Assembly: GCA_030248135.1 (NCBI GenBank)
Contig: JASANC010001862.1
Span: forward strand, 23,210-87,209
From: Theristus sp. LFF4_11
Taxonomy: Eukaryota > Nematoda > Chromadorea > Monhysterida > Xyalidae
DNA: 64,000 nt
Reading direction: 5' to 3'
Part shown: piece after piece, positions 49,571 to 60,355 of the stretch
Numbering within the stretch: position 1 is the stretch's first letter
Layout: every line of letters starts with the position of its first letter
The notes under the pieces: generated by a model
Told to the model about the DNA's origin: nothing
Database searches by the model: none
What the model saw: only the letters and a program-made list of their open reading frames with translations
Made by a program: the position numbers and the translations under genes

Positions 49571-50232
49571 GCTGCGACGCTTTTTTTTATTATTTGTGTT
49601 ATAATTATTGCATTTTATTTTTGTTTTTATTTTTTATTATGTGAAACATTTCAATTTGATTTGTTTTCAATGTCAATAACTTATTGTTAATTTTGATCGC
49701 TGGCGAACGTTGCTCTGTTTGTTTGCAATTGCTTTGGAACTGCCGAATAAAAGTGATGCAGAGCGATTGGTTTATGGCGCGCTCCTTGGTTGTGTGGTTG
49801 ATTTTTGGTGTATACTCCACAAGTATACTTTTACAACGAAACAAAACAATCTGAAAGTTTAGAAGAGCCGGTTGTTCTGGAAAACGCTGGTTTCGGTGAT
49901 TCGCGTCTCGTGTGTTATTCTGCTGATGCTGCAGCTTTTCGGTTTGACTTGATGAGCGAAGATTCTGATGTACGTTGAGAGATGATTGTTGATCAGGAGG
50001 CGGAGTTCTGGCAGGTTGCCAATGTTGTTCACGGGTTCGGCTTTGTTTGTTTGCTGTGCAACCCATTGTGCTGTCTTGAAACATCTTTCTGGTGTTGCAG
50101 AGAACTCGATTTAACTCAAGTGACAATCATTTGATTTACACTTCAAGGTGACGATGATACTGAAACTGAAATACTAATTGCTTGGACAACGTTGCCGATT
50201 TGTTTTGATACAAGAAAGAAAACGAATAAACA
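49571..50232. other. Spacer between LisH gene and histone H3 variant
   Basis: AT-rich, with no supported exon. It should contain the promoter of the H3-like gene. No canonical TATA box close to the ATG was evident. Confidence 0.4.
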
Positions 50233-51048
50233 ATGACGCGCTTGACGCAACGAGCAAAGAAAACGCTGCCATCGGCGTCGCTGGGCACATCCGTCGCCGA
50301 CAAAAACAAACGCCGTCTACTCGCCAAACGAGGCGGAAAAAAGGCACCGGAGCAGGTCGAGAAGATCAAACAGAAAAAACGCCGCTACAAGCCGGGTTTG
50401 TTCTTGTGCTCTTTTTTGTCTTGAAAAACGACTCTTCAATCTTCATTTGAAACGGTTTCTTATTTTGGTTTAATACTTCGGTTTCGAATCTGATTTCGTC
50501 CAACTGCGGGTTCTGACCGGAAAAAAATGACGTAAAATCAAAGCAACTGAAGCCCGAAGGATCGGTTGCATTTTCCAAGGTTTATGCAGGTCAGCGCGCG
50601 CTCCAAGAGATCCGCAAGTACCAACGTTCGACAGAGCTGCTGATTCCGCATGCGCCGTTCTACCGCGTCGTGCGCGAGGTGGCCATGGAGTACAAGACCG
50701 ACCTGCGTTTCCAGGCGTCTGCGCTCTGCGCACTGCAGGTACACGAAATTGAGAGTTTCGTTCATTTGGCGTCCGTGGTTACACACCAGAAGGACACGTT
50801 TATGGCCGAAAAAACTTGTGAAAACTCAATTTATCCCAATCAATCAATAAACGAATGGAATACGTTTTTTTTCTGCATGCAAAATCAGAAAACTTCAGGA
50901 AGCGGCCGAGGCGTATTTGATCGGTGTTTTCGAGGACGCCAATCTGTGTGCCATTCACGCCAAACGTGTCACGATCATGCCAAAAGACCTCCAGCTGGTG
51001 CGACGCATTCGTGGCGAACACAACAACTGGCGTAATTCGTGGCGTTGA
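50233..51048 (+). CDS. Histone H3 variant, divergent N-tail (CENP-A candidate)
   Basis: Three exons: 50233-50395, 50590-50738 and 50899-51048, giving 153 residues. The histone fold is clear: [14 protein letters not shown] (alpha-N), [20 protein letters not shown] (alpha-2 start), [20 protein letters not shown] and [14 protein letters not shown]. The tail is unlike replicative H3: it starts [20 protein letters not shown], is longer, and lacks the canonical ARTKQTARKS and ARKSAPA blocks. The alpha-1 segment [17 protein letters not shown] departs from the usual IRKLPFQRLVREIA. Loop 1 has no insertion, unlike most CENP-A proteins. The C-terminus extends by HNNWRNSWR. Introns also set it apart from replicative H3 genes. 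It could be a centromeric H3 or a germline-specific variant. Confidence 0.85.
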
Positions 51049-52033
51049 CTCGCTGGTCGCCAATTGCAACTCAGAAATTTGTATCATTTCGTTGTTTGTT
51101 GTTGTATTTTGTTGTTACAGCGACGAAGAATAAATTTATTTTCATCAATCAATTTGAATCGGCAATCCTGGAATTAATTGCAAGAGTGAGCTTTAGCTAT
51201 CTAATGTTTTTTTTGTAAAGGGTTATTTGCGCAGCGCGCTCAGCTGACTAATTCATGATATTTATTTATCGTTTTTTGCGTTTTATCGGCCGTTGAGTTT
51301 TTGCGTGGTTCACGTTGTCATTGTTTTTAGGTTCATTTGTTTATTGTATTGCACTGCATCTGCATGCAGATCTCTGTTCGTTCGTTAACGTCATTGATTT
51401 TTTATGGTTTTAAGCAAAATTTACAAGTTTAGACTTTAGACTTTAGATTCATAGCACCACTTAAAAATATCCTATTATTCTCTGGAATCGGTTTTGGTTT
51501 GGTTTGCTTCGGAATGGTTTGGTGCAAGAATTCAGGAGTTTTATGTGTCTCAATATTCATCTATTTTATTTGCAAAGCTTTTTGTTTGGATCAGAACACA
51601 CAAAACAACATGCAATTCTTGTATGTTAGTGATGTGGATTGTGAAGAAAAAATGGTCCAATTTGCGTGCTCATTGAAACCGATGGTCTGGCCTGGTTTGT
51701 GTCACGTTGGCTTTTCATGATCTCTGTTTTTTTCAGTAGATTCACTTATACCGTTGTTGTAAAATCCGAGTAGTCCTCACAATTGTCTTTGATTTGATAT
51801 TATACCGTGAATAAAATTGCGTCTTGATGAGTCGAAAATTCGTGGAATGTTTTAGCGGCTGCAGCATTCCGCCGTGGCACGACCGGCCATATAATGCCGT
51901 GCAACAAACAGAAGAAAATGAAAATCTTGTAGTGTATTTACTCGACGATGTAAACACTAATGTCAGAATTGAATAGCGTCTTTCACAAGCGTTTGTGCAG
52001 TTCCGTGCACCCGTATCGATTCGGTGCACAGCC
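51049..52033. other. Intergenic
   Basis: AT-rich spacer before ATG16. No supported exon or repeat was recognised. Confidence 0.4.
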
Positions 52034-55000
52034 ATGGAATGCAACGACCACTTTCGTTCACTGATCGTGCAACGGCTGGAGGCACGTCACAATCTGGTCA
52101 AGCCGTATGAGCGATTCTTCCGTGAATGTTCGTTTGTGCATGGTTTTTGCTTCAATGAACTCTCGGTAGCAATCAAGCAAATCCATGCGCGACTTTGCAG
52201 ACTCCACTTTGCTCGAGCAACTGGTCTCGTTGCGTGGTCTGAACGAGAAGCTCCGTGCGGTCCCGTAAGTCTCAGCAGTGCACATTTTGTCGTGCTGATG
52301 AAAACTGATTTTTCCCGAAGCGTTTTTTTTCTAAATAAACTCATTTGCAGTTCTTCAACACCCGGCACGTCGTCGCAGTTGGACGTTGGCACTGCGGAGC
52401 AATTGGCAAAGTTGCAAATTGAACTGAGCGATGTGTACAGGCAGAAAGCGCAGGTTTGTTGAGTGTGTGGGATTGCGAGGCAGCCGGAAGGATCGCCAAA
52501 AACAACCGTTGACTGGGTTGACCCTGAATGGGTGTTCCACCAGCACCACCCTTCTGCGACGCTCTTTTGTTCAATCTGCGGCAGTGAACAACCGCAACAA
52601 CAACAACACTCTTGCTGCTGAATATTACTGTCAAGTGAACGTCAACGCAATTCGGCAATCAGCACGATTTTATTTGCAGAACGATCAACGACTGATCGAA
52701 GCGAACCAGCTGCTGCAGGCGAAAGAGAAGGAGTGCGCACGATTGTCACAGAAGTACACGCGTTTCGGAATATTTTTTTGTTTTTTTGTCGCTTTTTGAG
52801 GAAGATCTTCCAACGTGTAACAAACCGTCAGATGTGAAACGTTGAACGATCAACAGCAGTTGCTGCGTCAGGCAAATCGAACGCTGGAAAAACGGGTGGC
52901 CGAGCTGGAGAAAGACAATCAGGTTTTGGTCTTGCTTGGTGGATTTTTTTATGCTTCCGCATTCAGTTAGCTTCTAGTTCCCTATTGTGTCAGTTTACGG
53001 AGTTTATTATTTCAACCTTTTACATTTTTACTCGAACACCAACCAAAAAGAACAAGCGAAGAAAGGTGAATTGAGAAAAGCTGGTGAGCCAACCTTATAA
53101 ACTGAACAAGTACTGTGTGACTAACAATTAACAAGGTGCTCAAAGTAACAATGCTCAGCGCTATATGAATTCGTAACATGTGATGATGTTATTGATTCAG
53201 CGTTAACAGCAAAATTCTGTATGACTGTATTGTGCACACCTATTTGAAAAAAGCATTGTTGCACCCTGGTGTGAAGCGGGCTATTGGTCCATGGAACGCT
53301 CAGCAACGTCCATTCACTGCTATTAAACCAAACCACCGGAGTTTAGTACCTCGGATTTTTGGAATCCGGTGTTGAGTAGAGCTGCAGATAAAAAACAACC
53401 GAAAATTTGGTAGTATCGATTTTGGTTCTGTAAGTTTGCAAGTTTGTTTCCATATTGAAAAAAGTTGTTCCAGCATTTACGCGACGAATATCTTGCACTG
53501 CAAGCGACCTACAATGGACTCGAGGTGAAATACAAGCAGCTAAACGATGAGAACAATCAATTGATCGAACGCTGGGTGGCGCTGAAAAATGAACAAGTGG
53601 ACCAGATCAATGAACTGAACGAACTGCAGAACATGTAAATAGTCATCGTTTTGAAATGCTGAATTGAGTTCAGACAAATTTTCTCCTTAATTTCAACAAA
53701 AAAAGCTTGAATTTTTCTTCGGATGTTGTTCAGTGATTGCGTGCTTTTGCAGAAAGCAACAAAACGAGCAACAGTCGCGACTGTTGCAGGCCGCTGCGCA
53801 ACAAGAAGTGGTCGTGCCCGTCTTTGACGGCACGGAGTAAGCGGCCATCGCACGCACTGATTTTTATTGATCGTTAACCTGCGAGAATTGCGCTTCTTGC
53901 GATGAAAGTTTGTTGTTTCCAAGTCAATCAAAGCCAGCTGATTTTGTCAGGGTGCAACTGCCAGACCAACACGGCGCCTCGGCAGTGATGGGCCACGTCG
54001 TGGACATTCTGCCGACACGCTGCGCGCTGCGATTTGTGAGTGTACGAGACTGCGAGCACGGTCGTGATCGCAGTGGTTCTCTCGTTTTCTTTCATTCACG
54101 ACAGAAAAAAATAGTGAAAAACAAAAACGTCTAACTCGAAAAACTGCCAAAATGTTGGTGGCTCACGCTCACTTGTATTTGCTTGTGTGGGTCTTGTCTT
54201 TCTAGCCGTTTTTTGAATTTCGATCCTGTCTTTGTTTTTCTTCAGTCTGCTCATCAAAACGAAGTGAACAGCGTCAAGTGGTCGCCGTCCACTTATCGCC
54301 TGGCGTCTGGTGGTATCGATCGAAAAATTCACATTTGGAATCTTCATTCCACTTCGGGTACGATCACGATTAACGTTTTACTGTTTACATTTTTGTTCGG
54401 GAAACAAAACAAAACGAGAGCAAAATCTCAAGAGTCAATCTTGTAATAACTGCACTACAGGCATTTTTTGTAAGGTAAACTTTCCAGGTAAACTTTCCAG
54501 GTAAACTTTCCAGGTAAACTTTCCAGGTAAACTTTCCAGGTAAACTTTCCAGGTAAACTTTCCAGGTAAACTTTCCAGGTAAACTTTCCAGGTAAACTTT
54601 CCAGGTAAACTTTCCAGGTAAACTTTCCAGGTAAACTTTCCAGGTAAATTTTCCAGGTAAACCGGACAAGCACAGTTCACTGACCGGCTGCAATCAGTCG
54701 GTGACCGGCCTGGACATTGACGATGATGAGCGGCACATCGTGGGTGCCAGCAATGACATGAACGTGCGTCTGTGGACACTCGCTGATCAACGACTCCGGG
54801 TACGAATGGAGGCCGCTGATTGAGCGAAATTGGCTCATTGCTCGCATGGTTTAGTCGGCGCTGCTCATTGGTCGACGTATTATATTGTTTTGTTGTTCTA
54901 CGGCCGAATGCGCGCATATATGGGAAACCATGCGTGACGCGGGAATTCAAAATCGGCTAAGTCGAACGTCGACGTCACCCGTGCTAATGAGATTTGACCG

Positions 55001-57260
55001 GGTCACTTAGTCAAATTTGAATTGTCGCATCGAGCATGAAACTAACTTCCTCTCATCATCTGCAAACGTCCAGGACACGTACACCGGACACACCTCCAAG
55101 GTGATGACGGCGAAGTTTCGTCGGCAAGCGAACGAGATCGTCTCCGGCTCGCACGATCGCACCATCAAACTCTGGGACATCCGAAATCGCCGTTGTACGC
55201 GCGAGGACGCTCGCTTGTGGTTTCCAAAAACTCTGTAACACATACAGTCCATCTGGCTAATATGTACAACTAGCTGATTGGTTGGCTGCATGCATTCTGT
55301 GCGCGCTTGTGCGTGCATTTTGTGCAGACATTTGTGCGGAGTTTGCCTGCACAGCAATGCATGCATCAACTGCCCTTGTGCGCCACCAACCGATAAGCTA
55401 GTTGTATATATTAGCCAGATGGACTACACACGCTGATTGGATTGGTTGCATCTCGGTTCATGCTTGGTTTAGAGGAGGCCACACCGCTTTTCTGAATCTG
55501 CACGTTGGCCAGGATGAAATCGCAGAGTACCTCCATCGAGTGCCTTTTTTGATTCAACCAATCAGCTGCGTGTGTCAGCAACAACAACAACAACACACAC
55601 ACAGGCATGCGCACATTTTTCGTCGGCTCGACCGTGCTGGATCTGGCGACCAACGACGGCGTCGGCCCGTCCATCATCAGTGGCCATTTCGATAAAAAGA
55701 TTCGCTTTTGGGACACCCGCTCGGACGAGTGCGCGCATCAGATGGAAATGGACGGGCGCGTCACGTCCGTCGAGTTGTCCATTGGTGCGTTTTGTTGAAT
55801 CGAGCCCGCCGTTTTGCGATCTCATTCAAAAACCAACTATGATCTTTTAATTTTGGTCCCATGACTCAATGCGCGCATAGATTGGTAAACAGTTTCATGC
55901 ATGACGCGGCAATTCAAAATTGGCAACGTGATCCGGATACGGGATCACTTGGGCAATTTTGAATTGCCACGTGAAGATTGAAACTAGCTTCCTTAGACGT
56001 CTGCACACACAATGAGTCGCAGAATCAGAAAAATTGATAATAATTCTGTAGTTCGGATTGTCATTGTTCGTTTGTTTTTGTTGTTTTGTTGTGAATGATG
56101 CGAGCACTCGGCACCCGTGGTTGTCCCTGTTTCAGACAGTGTCTACTTGTTGTGCTGCACGCGCGACGACTCGCTGGCCTTGGTTGATCTGCGTATGAAC
56201 CAACGACTGCACACTTATTGGTTGGTTATTGGTGGATGTTTATGAACAACAACACGCTGATTGGCCGAATTTCGAATTTGGGTAGCACTGTAGCTTATCT
56301 AGTTTATTTTAGCGTGACAAAATCGCCACAGTTTGCTGCATCATTGTGCTTTTTCTATCGTGCCGCTCACTTTCCAGCGGTGAGTCGTTCCACGTCGGCT
56401 CCGACTACAGTCGTGCGGCGTTGAGTCCCGGCGGTCTGTACTGCGCGGCCGGCAGCTCGGACGGGCGCGTGTTCATCTGGAATGTGCACAGCACGCAGGT
56501 CGAGAAGGTGCTCACCGATCGAAAGGCGGCTGCGTGCGTTGGCGACAGGGGCGTTTTGCTGAAAATGGACAGCTGCGTTGACGGCTGATTGGCGACCAGT
56601 GATACCGTATTACCTCTATTAAACCCCCCCCCAAAATAATCCCTTCCCCAAAATAAACCCCCACCCCCAGAAGTCGCTGAAGAAATAAACCCCCATGGGG
56701 GTTTATTAGAGGTAATACGGTAACACCAGATTATTAGTGATTTTGCGACGGTCGTCACTTCTGATGTAACACTTGCATGGCCTTGAGAATGTCAAGCACG
56801 TTTCCGTGAACAAACGTCACCCAAAAATGTGTTTGAGTTGATCCAGCTGTTTCTTTGTTTGACGGCAAGTATGACCTATTTTTTTAAACGTGTCCCACTG
56901 AAATGACGTCATGTGCCGTCAAACATGCGCTTGCCGTTCACAGCAAACCAGACTTTCCGTTTAGCCGATTTCTTCCCGTAAACAAATGGTGAATGTCTAA
57001 TCAGTCTCACCAAACTGGCCTGTACTTTGACAAACGGGCGTTTTTAAAGCAAATGACGTCATTTTAGTCCGGACACGTTTGAATAAATCCACAATAGTTT
57101 CTGTTTTTATCAACGGCAACCACACTTGAAAGTTTACAAACATTTCCGACCAAAAAAATCACTTCTTTTCAGTGACGTCACGGCGGTGGCGTGGCATCCG
57201 AGCGGCTGGCAGGTGGCATCGTGCGATCGCCAAGGCTTCATCAACATCTGGTCAGACTGA
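52034..57260 (+). CDS. ATG16: Autophagy protein ATG16 (WD40-containing)
   Basis: Fifteen exons: 52034-52127, 52201-52264, 52351-52453, 52680-52753, 52832-52922, 53474-53634, 53753-53836, 53951-54035, 54246-54357, 54657-54799, 55074-55194, 55605-55784, 56136-56220, 56378-56533 and 57173-57260. The N-terminus (RFFREYSTLLEQLVSL) fits the ATG5-binding helix. A coiled coil follows (LRDEYLALQATYNGLEVKYK is diagnostic of the ATG16 family). A seven-blade WD40 domain ends the protein, with VKWSPSTYRLASGGIDRKIH, IVSGSHDRTIKLWD and SGHFDKKIRFWDTRS; it stops at FINIWSD. ATG16 joins the ATG12-ATG5 conjugate and directs LC3/GABARAP lipidation at the phagophore. Phases agree across all junctions. Several introns carry MITEs, and intron 9 ends in an unusual minisatellite. 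Confidence 0.95.
54475..54656 (+). repeat. 13-bp minisatellite made of splice-site units, 14 copies
   Basis: The unit GTAAACTTTCCAG is repeated exactly 14 times (182 bp); only the last unit differs, by one C-to-T change. Each unit starts with a 5' splice-site-like GTAA and ends with a 3' splice-site-like TTTCCAG. The array abuts exon 10 of ATG16, whose own first bases GTAAACCGG continue the motif. It must have grown from the intron end and exon start. Confidence 0.95.
54905..55045. repeat. Intronic repeat in ATG16, copy 1
   Basis: Shares GCGCGCATA, CATGCGTGACGCGG and AATTCAAAAT with 55870-55995. Internal AATTCAAAATCGGC and AATTTGAATTG suggest inverted arms. Confidence 0.45.
55246..55425. repeat. 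Intronic MITE in ATG16 with long inverted ends
   Basis: AGTCCATCTGGCTAATAT at the left and ATATTAGCCAGATGGACT at the right are exact inverted repeats, continued by ACAACTAGCT/AGCTAGTTGT. No coding content. Confidence 0.75.
55870..55995. repeat. Intronic repeat in ATG16, copy 2
   Basis: Related to 54905-55045. CAATTCAAAATTGGCAACGT and TTTTGAATTGCCACGTG are inverted arms around a short CCGGATACGGGATCAC centre. Confidence 0.5.
56604..56722. repeat. Palindromic C-run MITE, copy 1
   Basis: It begins TACCGTATTACCTCTATTAA and ends with the inverse (TTATTAGAGGTAATACGGTA). The interior is C-runs with AAAATAA spacers and a CCCATGGGGG centre. It lies in the last ATG16 intron. Confidence 0.8.
56870..57096. 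repeat. MITE with CRE-like TGACGTCA ends, intron of ATG16
   Basis: TTTTAAACGTGTCCCACTGA-AATGACGTCAT at the left and AATGACGTCATTTTAGTCCG-GACACGTTTGAATAA at the right form inverted ends of about 35 bp. Closely matches 40893-41129 in the LisH gene. Confidence 0.75.
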
Positions 57261-58778
57261 GTTCAATCAAAACCAACACTCACCAATGTTGCCTGACCTT
57301 ACTGCAACCGAATTTGCGTTATCAGAACCGAAAATGTGAATAAACTGTGTTACTTCGCGGAAATTTTGTTTTACCGTATTACCTCTATTAACCCCCCCCC
57401 AAAATTAACCCCCCCCCCCCCCCAAAAAATAAACCCCCACCCCCTCGATAAGTTTCCAAATAATCCCCCCCCCCCAAAAATAATCCCCCATGGGGGATTA
57501 TTGGAAACCTGTTTGAAATACATACCCAGAAAAACATACACATAAACAGTGAATTCAGTGGCTGGTTGCAGTGAAAATGATGAAATTGTGCTACCAAAGG
57601 CCCCAAATGAATGAGTTAATGGTAATTTCATTACAAAAGGCTGTTGTAAAAGGAAATTTCTATGTAGAGTAGAAGTTTCTGCGACTTCCTTCCTGCCATG
57701 GAAGGTATTTTTGCCATTTTGCCCACCCCTAAAAATGGTTTCCAAATAAACCCCCCCCCCAAAAATAAACCCCCCCAAAAATAAACCCCCACCCCCAGAA
57801 GTCGCTGAAGAAATAAACCCCCATGGGGGTTTATTAGAGGTAATACGGTATGTTTGATTGTATTGAATAAAAGTCTTGTTTTTTTTCTGAAAATCGACTG
57901 TGTGTTGTTTCTATTGTCTATTCATTTACTCATCCATTGTGTTGTGATTGTGAGTTTTTCAACTCCAGCTCGCTGTTTTCAACTTTTTCTGATTGTGGTG
58001 GTTTCGTTCAATACTCTCGACACAGAATTTCCATTTTTTTTGTTGCATGTAGTCATTCTTTCTACGAATTACCGTTTTTCAGTTCTTCCCGAATTGCTTA
58101 CTTGCCTCTCGTTGACAAGCTGGTTTAGAAGTAGCACTCAAACGAGTCATTAAAGCAGTGATAAAAAGACAAAAAAAATATTCAGAACCTTTTGTTTTTT
58201 TGCTTTCAAAACTCTAATTTTAGCAGTTACTGCTTTGAAATCTTCAACTACTGTGCCAATACTTTGTTTTTTGCCATTTTTTTCTTTTCCAATAAGATTT
58301 ATTTCTAAAACAGTGCAGGGCTTTGTGAATAATAAAACGCAAGTGTGAGCTTGGTTAGATGACTGAATTGAATGTTACTGAAAATGTGTGAGCGAGTTCC
58401 ACTCGAATTTACTTTTCCAAAGTTTCTTCTGAAATTTTTTTGAAGATCATACAAGATTTTTTTTTAAATCTTTAAATCTTCAGATCTTTAAAAAGATCTT
58501 CCAAACACATACCGCATGCCGATGGGCTTTTTTGGCTTTGTGCATTTCAATCTGCAGTTATTGTTTGGCTCGTTGATGCAACCATTCAGTGTGCTTGCAT
58601 TAAGACTCATTCATGGAACTTGCGGCGTCATTTCGCTGCACATTTCTGAAGCGAAACTATCGCAGCTTCACATGTTGAAGTGGCGCTTGCGCTTCAGCGT
58701 GCGCAAGTGCATGAATGCGCCTTTAAAAGCCATTTACATGCGCAGGTCACAACATTTTTCGTCCGTATAAAACAGAGA
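57261..58778. other. Intergenic, contains a nested palindromic element
   Basis: Apart from the C-run element at 57372-57850 no repeat was named. No supported exon was seen. A TATAAAA at 58766-58772 lies too close to the next ATG to act as its TATA box. Confidence 0.4.
57372..57850. repeat. Palindromic C-run MITE, copy 2, interrupted
   Basis: The same TACCGTATTACCTCTATTAA start and inverted end as 56604-56722. The middle holds a second, smaller hairpin (AAGTTTCCAAATAATCCCC to TTATTGGAAACCTG) plus ~230 bp of other sequence, so the copy looks nested or expanded. Confidence 0.75.
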
Positions 58779-60355
58779 ATGGATTTGAAGACCGCCCAAT
58801 CTGAGTTTCTTCGTCTGCTTGATCGGATGCGTCCCGATCAGAGTCCGGCGTTGATTCAATGGATTTGCGACAGTTTCGACACGAAATCGGACGAAACGGA
58901 GCAGAATTCAAAAGCGGATGACGCCGTCGCCACGTTGCATGAGATTGTCACCGAGCTACGATTGAAGGTTTGATTCGAGTGTTATTTTTCGGTTTTCCAA
59001 CGTCTCGTGGTAACGATTGGGCCTCCAATTATTCGTAAAACTACAAAGCTAAACCGGAGCTGGAGCTGATCCCTGATCCCAATGTTTCACCCCTTCAACA
59101 AAGCTGTCAATCAAGGCACTTTCACTTTGTTAAAAAGGCTTCACTTAGGATTAGGATTAGGTTTAGGATTAGGAACCTACAATGACTTCATTAGGATTAG
59201 GATTGGGCTTAGGATTAGGAACCTACAACGACTTCATTGAAACCGAACTAAAACAACAAAACAGACTGTAAACTTGGCTTTGGTTTAGTAATGTAGGCAA
59301 AGGTGTTTGTGCCATATTGGAGCGAGACTCGTGTCGTCGTGTTGCTTTCTGCGGTTGGCATATTGTCTCGGCGTTGTTTCCCGAGGGCTTCACGCCACCC
59401 ATTTGGCTGCTTTTTCTGCCAGCTTCGCCAAAATGGTATCACGCGCGCCTCTGCAAGGCGGATGCCAGCGAGTGTACCACTTGTCCGGATTCAAATGAGC
59501 TCCGTTTCCGAGTGATCAGCTCGTGTTTGTTCGTGGATTTCAGGTGCCGCTCGATGGAGTGATGCCCTCCGAACAGCCTGTGTTCCCGGAGGCTGGCCTG
59601 CACGCCGACTGCAATCCGACCACCACGGTGCAGCATTCATTTTGATTTTTTTCGTGATTTCCCGTTATTTTCGGTTACACAATGTTGGTGATACACGCAG
59701 GTTTCCGTCGATGGATTCTTGTATGACGACGACGACGTCGACGAACTGGTCGAGGATGGACGGCTCTCGCGGTACGTCGTCGGCGTCTTTTTTTTCATTT
59801 AAAATCGACCACAGTCTATATTTCTATATCGTATGCAATTAGCTGATTGGTTGGTGTACCCGTGATGTATTCTGTGCAGGCGGAGTCCAGGACTTCACAA
59901 GAAGCATGCATCACGGTGCACCAACCAATCGGCTAATTCAACTCCATATGATACGGAAATAGACCGTACTTTCTGCAGAGGCGTTGGGCTCGAGACCTGA
60001 TGATCATTCTGCGATGATTCAGCACCGCAGGCCAGACCGCCCAGCGAGCCAGACAGATGCATCGCTTGTGGCTTCAATGTTCGCGTTGCCACTGTTTCAC
60101 AGATACTACTGCCGCAGTTGCGGCTCGCACGTGAACGCCCCACTGACGTTCATCTCGCACTCGCTCAGTCGCGCGGTGCTTCGCTGCGTGTTCACGGAAC
60201 TGTTGCCACCGGAGCAATTGGCCGGGCGCACGTTGCTAGACGTTGGCTCACGATTAGGCGCTGTCTTGTACGCCGCTTACCTATTCAGGTTTGACATGGG
60301 TTGCCTTTCAGTTGAAATCGACGTTTTCTCTTTTTTTCCATCTGATGTGCCGTAA
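58779..60355 (+). CDS. Putative methyltransferase-like protein, 3' end not found
   Basis: Supported exons: 58779-58967, 59544-59627, 59701-59771 and 60103 to about 60325. An exon in 59300-59520 is possible but its frame is unsure. The N-terminal exon (MDLKTAQSEFLRLLDRMRPD) is helical. The last exon contains YYCRSCGSHVNAPLTFISHS, then LAGRTLLDVGSRLGAVLYAA, a glycine-rich loop like motif I of class I SAM-dependent methyltransferases, followed by CLSVEID, fitting motif II. A full domain needs about 100 more residues, but the frame stops at 60355 and no later exon was found before the opposite-strand channel gene. Either a distant exon was missed or the gene is truncated. The enzyme's substrate is unknown. 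Confidence 0.55.
59148..59227 (+). repeat. Interstitial telomere-like TTAGGA repeats
   Basis: Two blocks of TTAGGATTAGGATTAGG-type units are each followed by AACCTACAA.GACTTCATT, forming an 80-bp duplicated segment in an intron. A complementary CCTAATCCTAA stretch occurs at 19185-19260. Confidence 0.65.
59812..59972. repeat. Intronic MITE in methyltransferase-like gene
   Basis: The ends ACAGTCTATATTTCTATATC and TATGATACGGAAATAGACCG are inverted, continuing into AGCTGATTGGTTGGTG/CACCAACCAATCGGCT. Same family type as 25105-25312. Confidence 0.6.

Noticed and set aside
54435..54950. Long minus-strand open frame with a 13-residue periodic sequence
   Set aside because: It is the translation of the 13-bp minisatellite read through three frames; ATG16 on the other strand explains the region.
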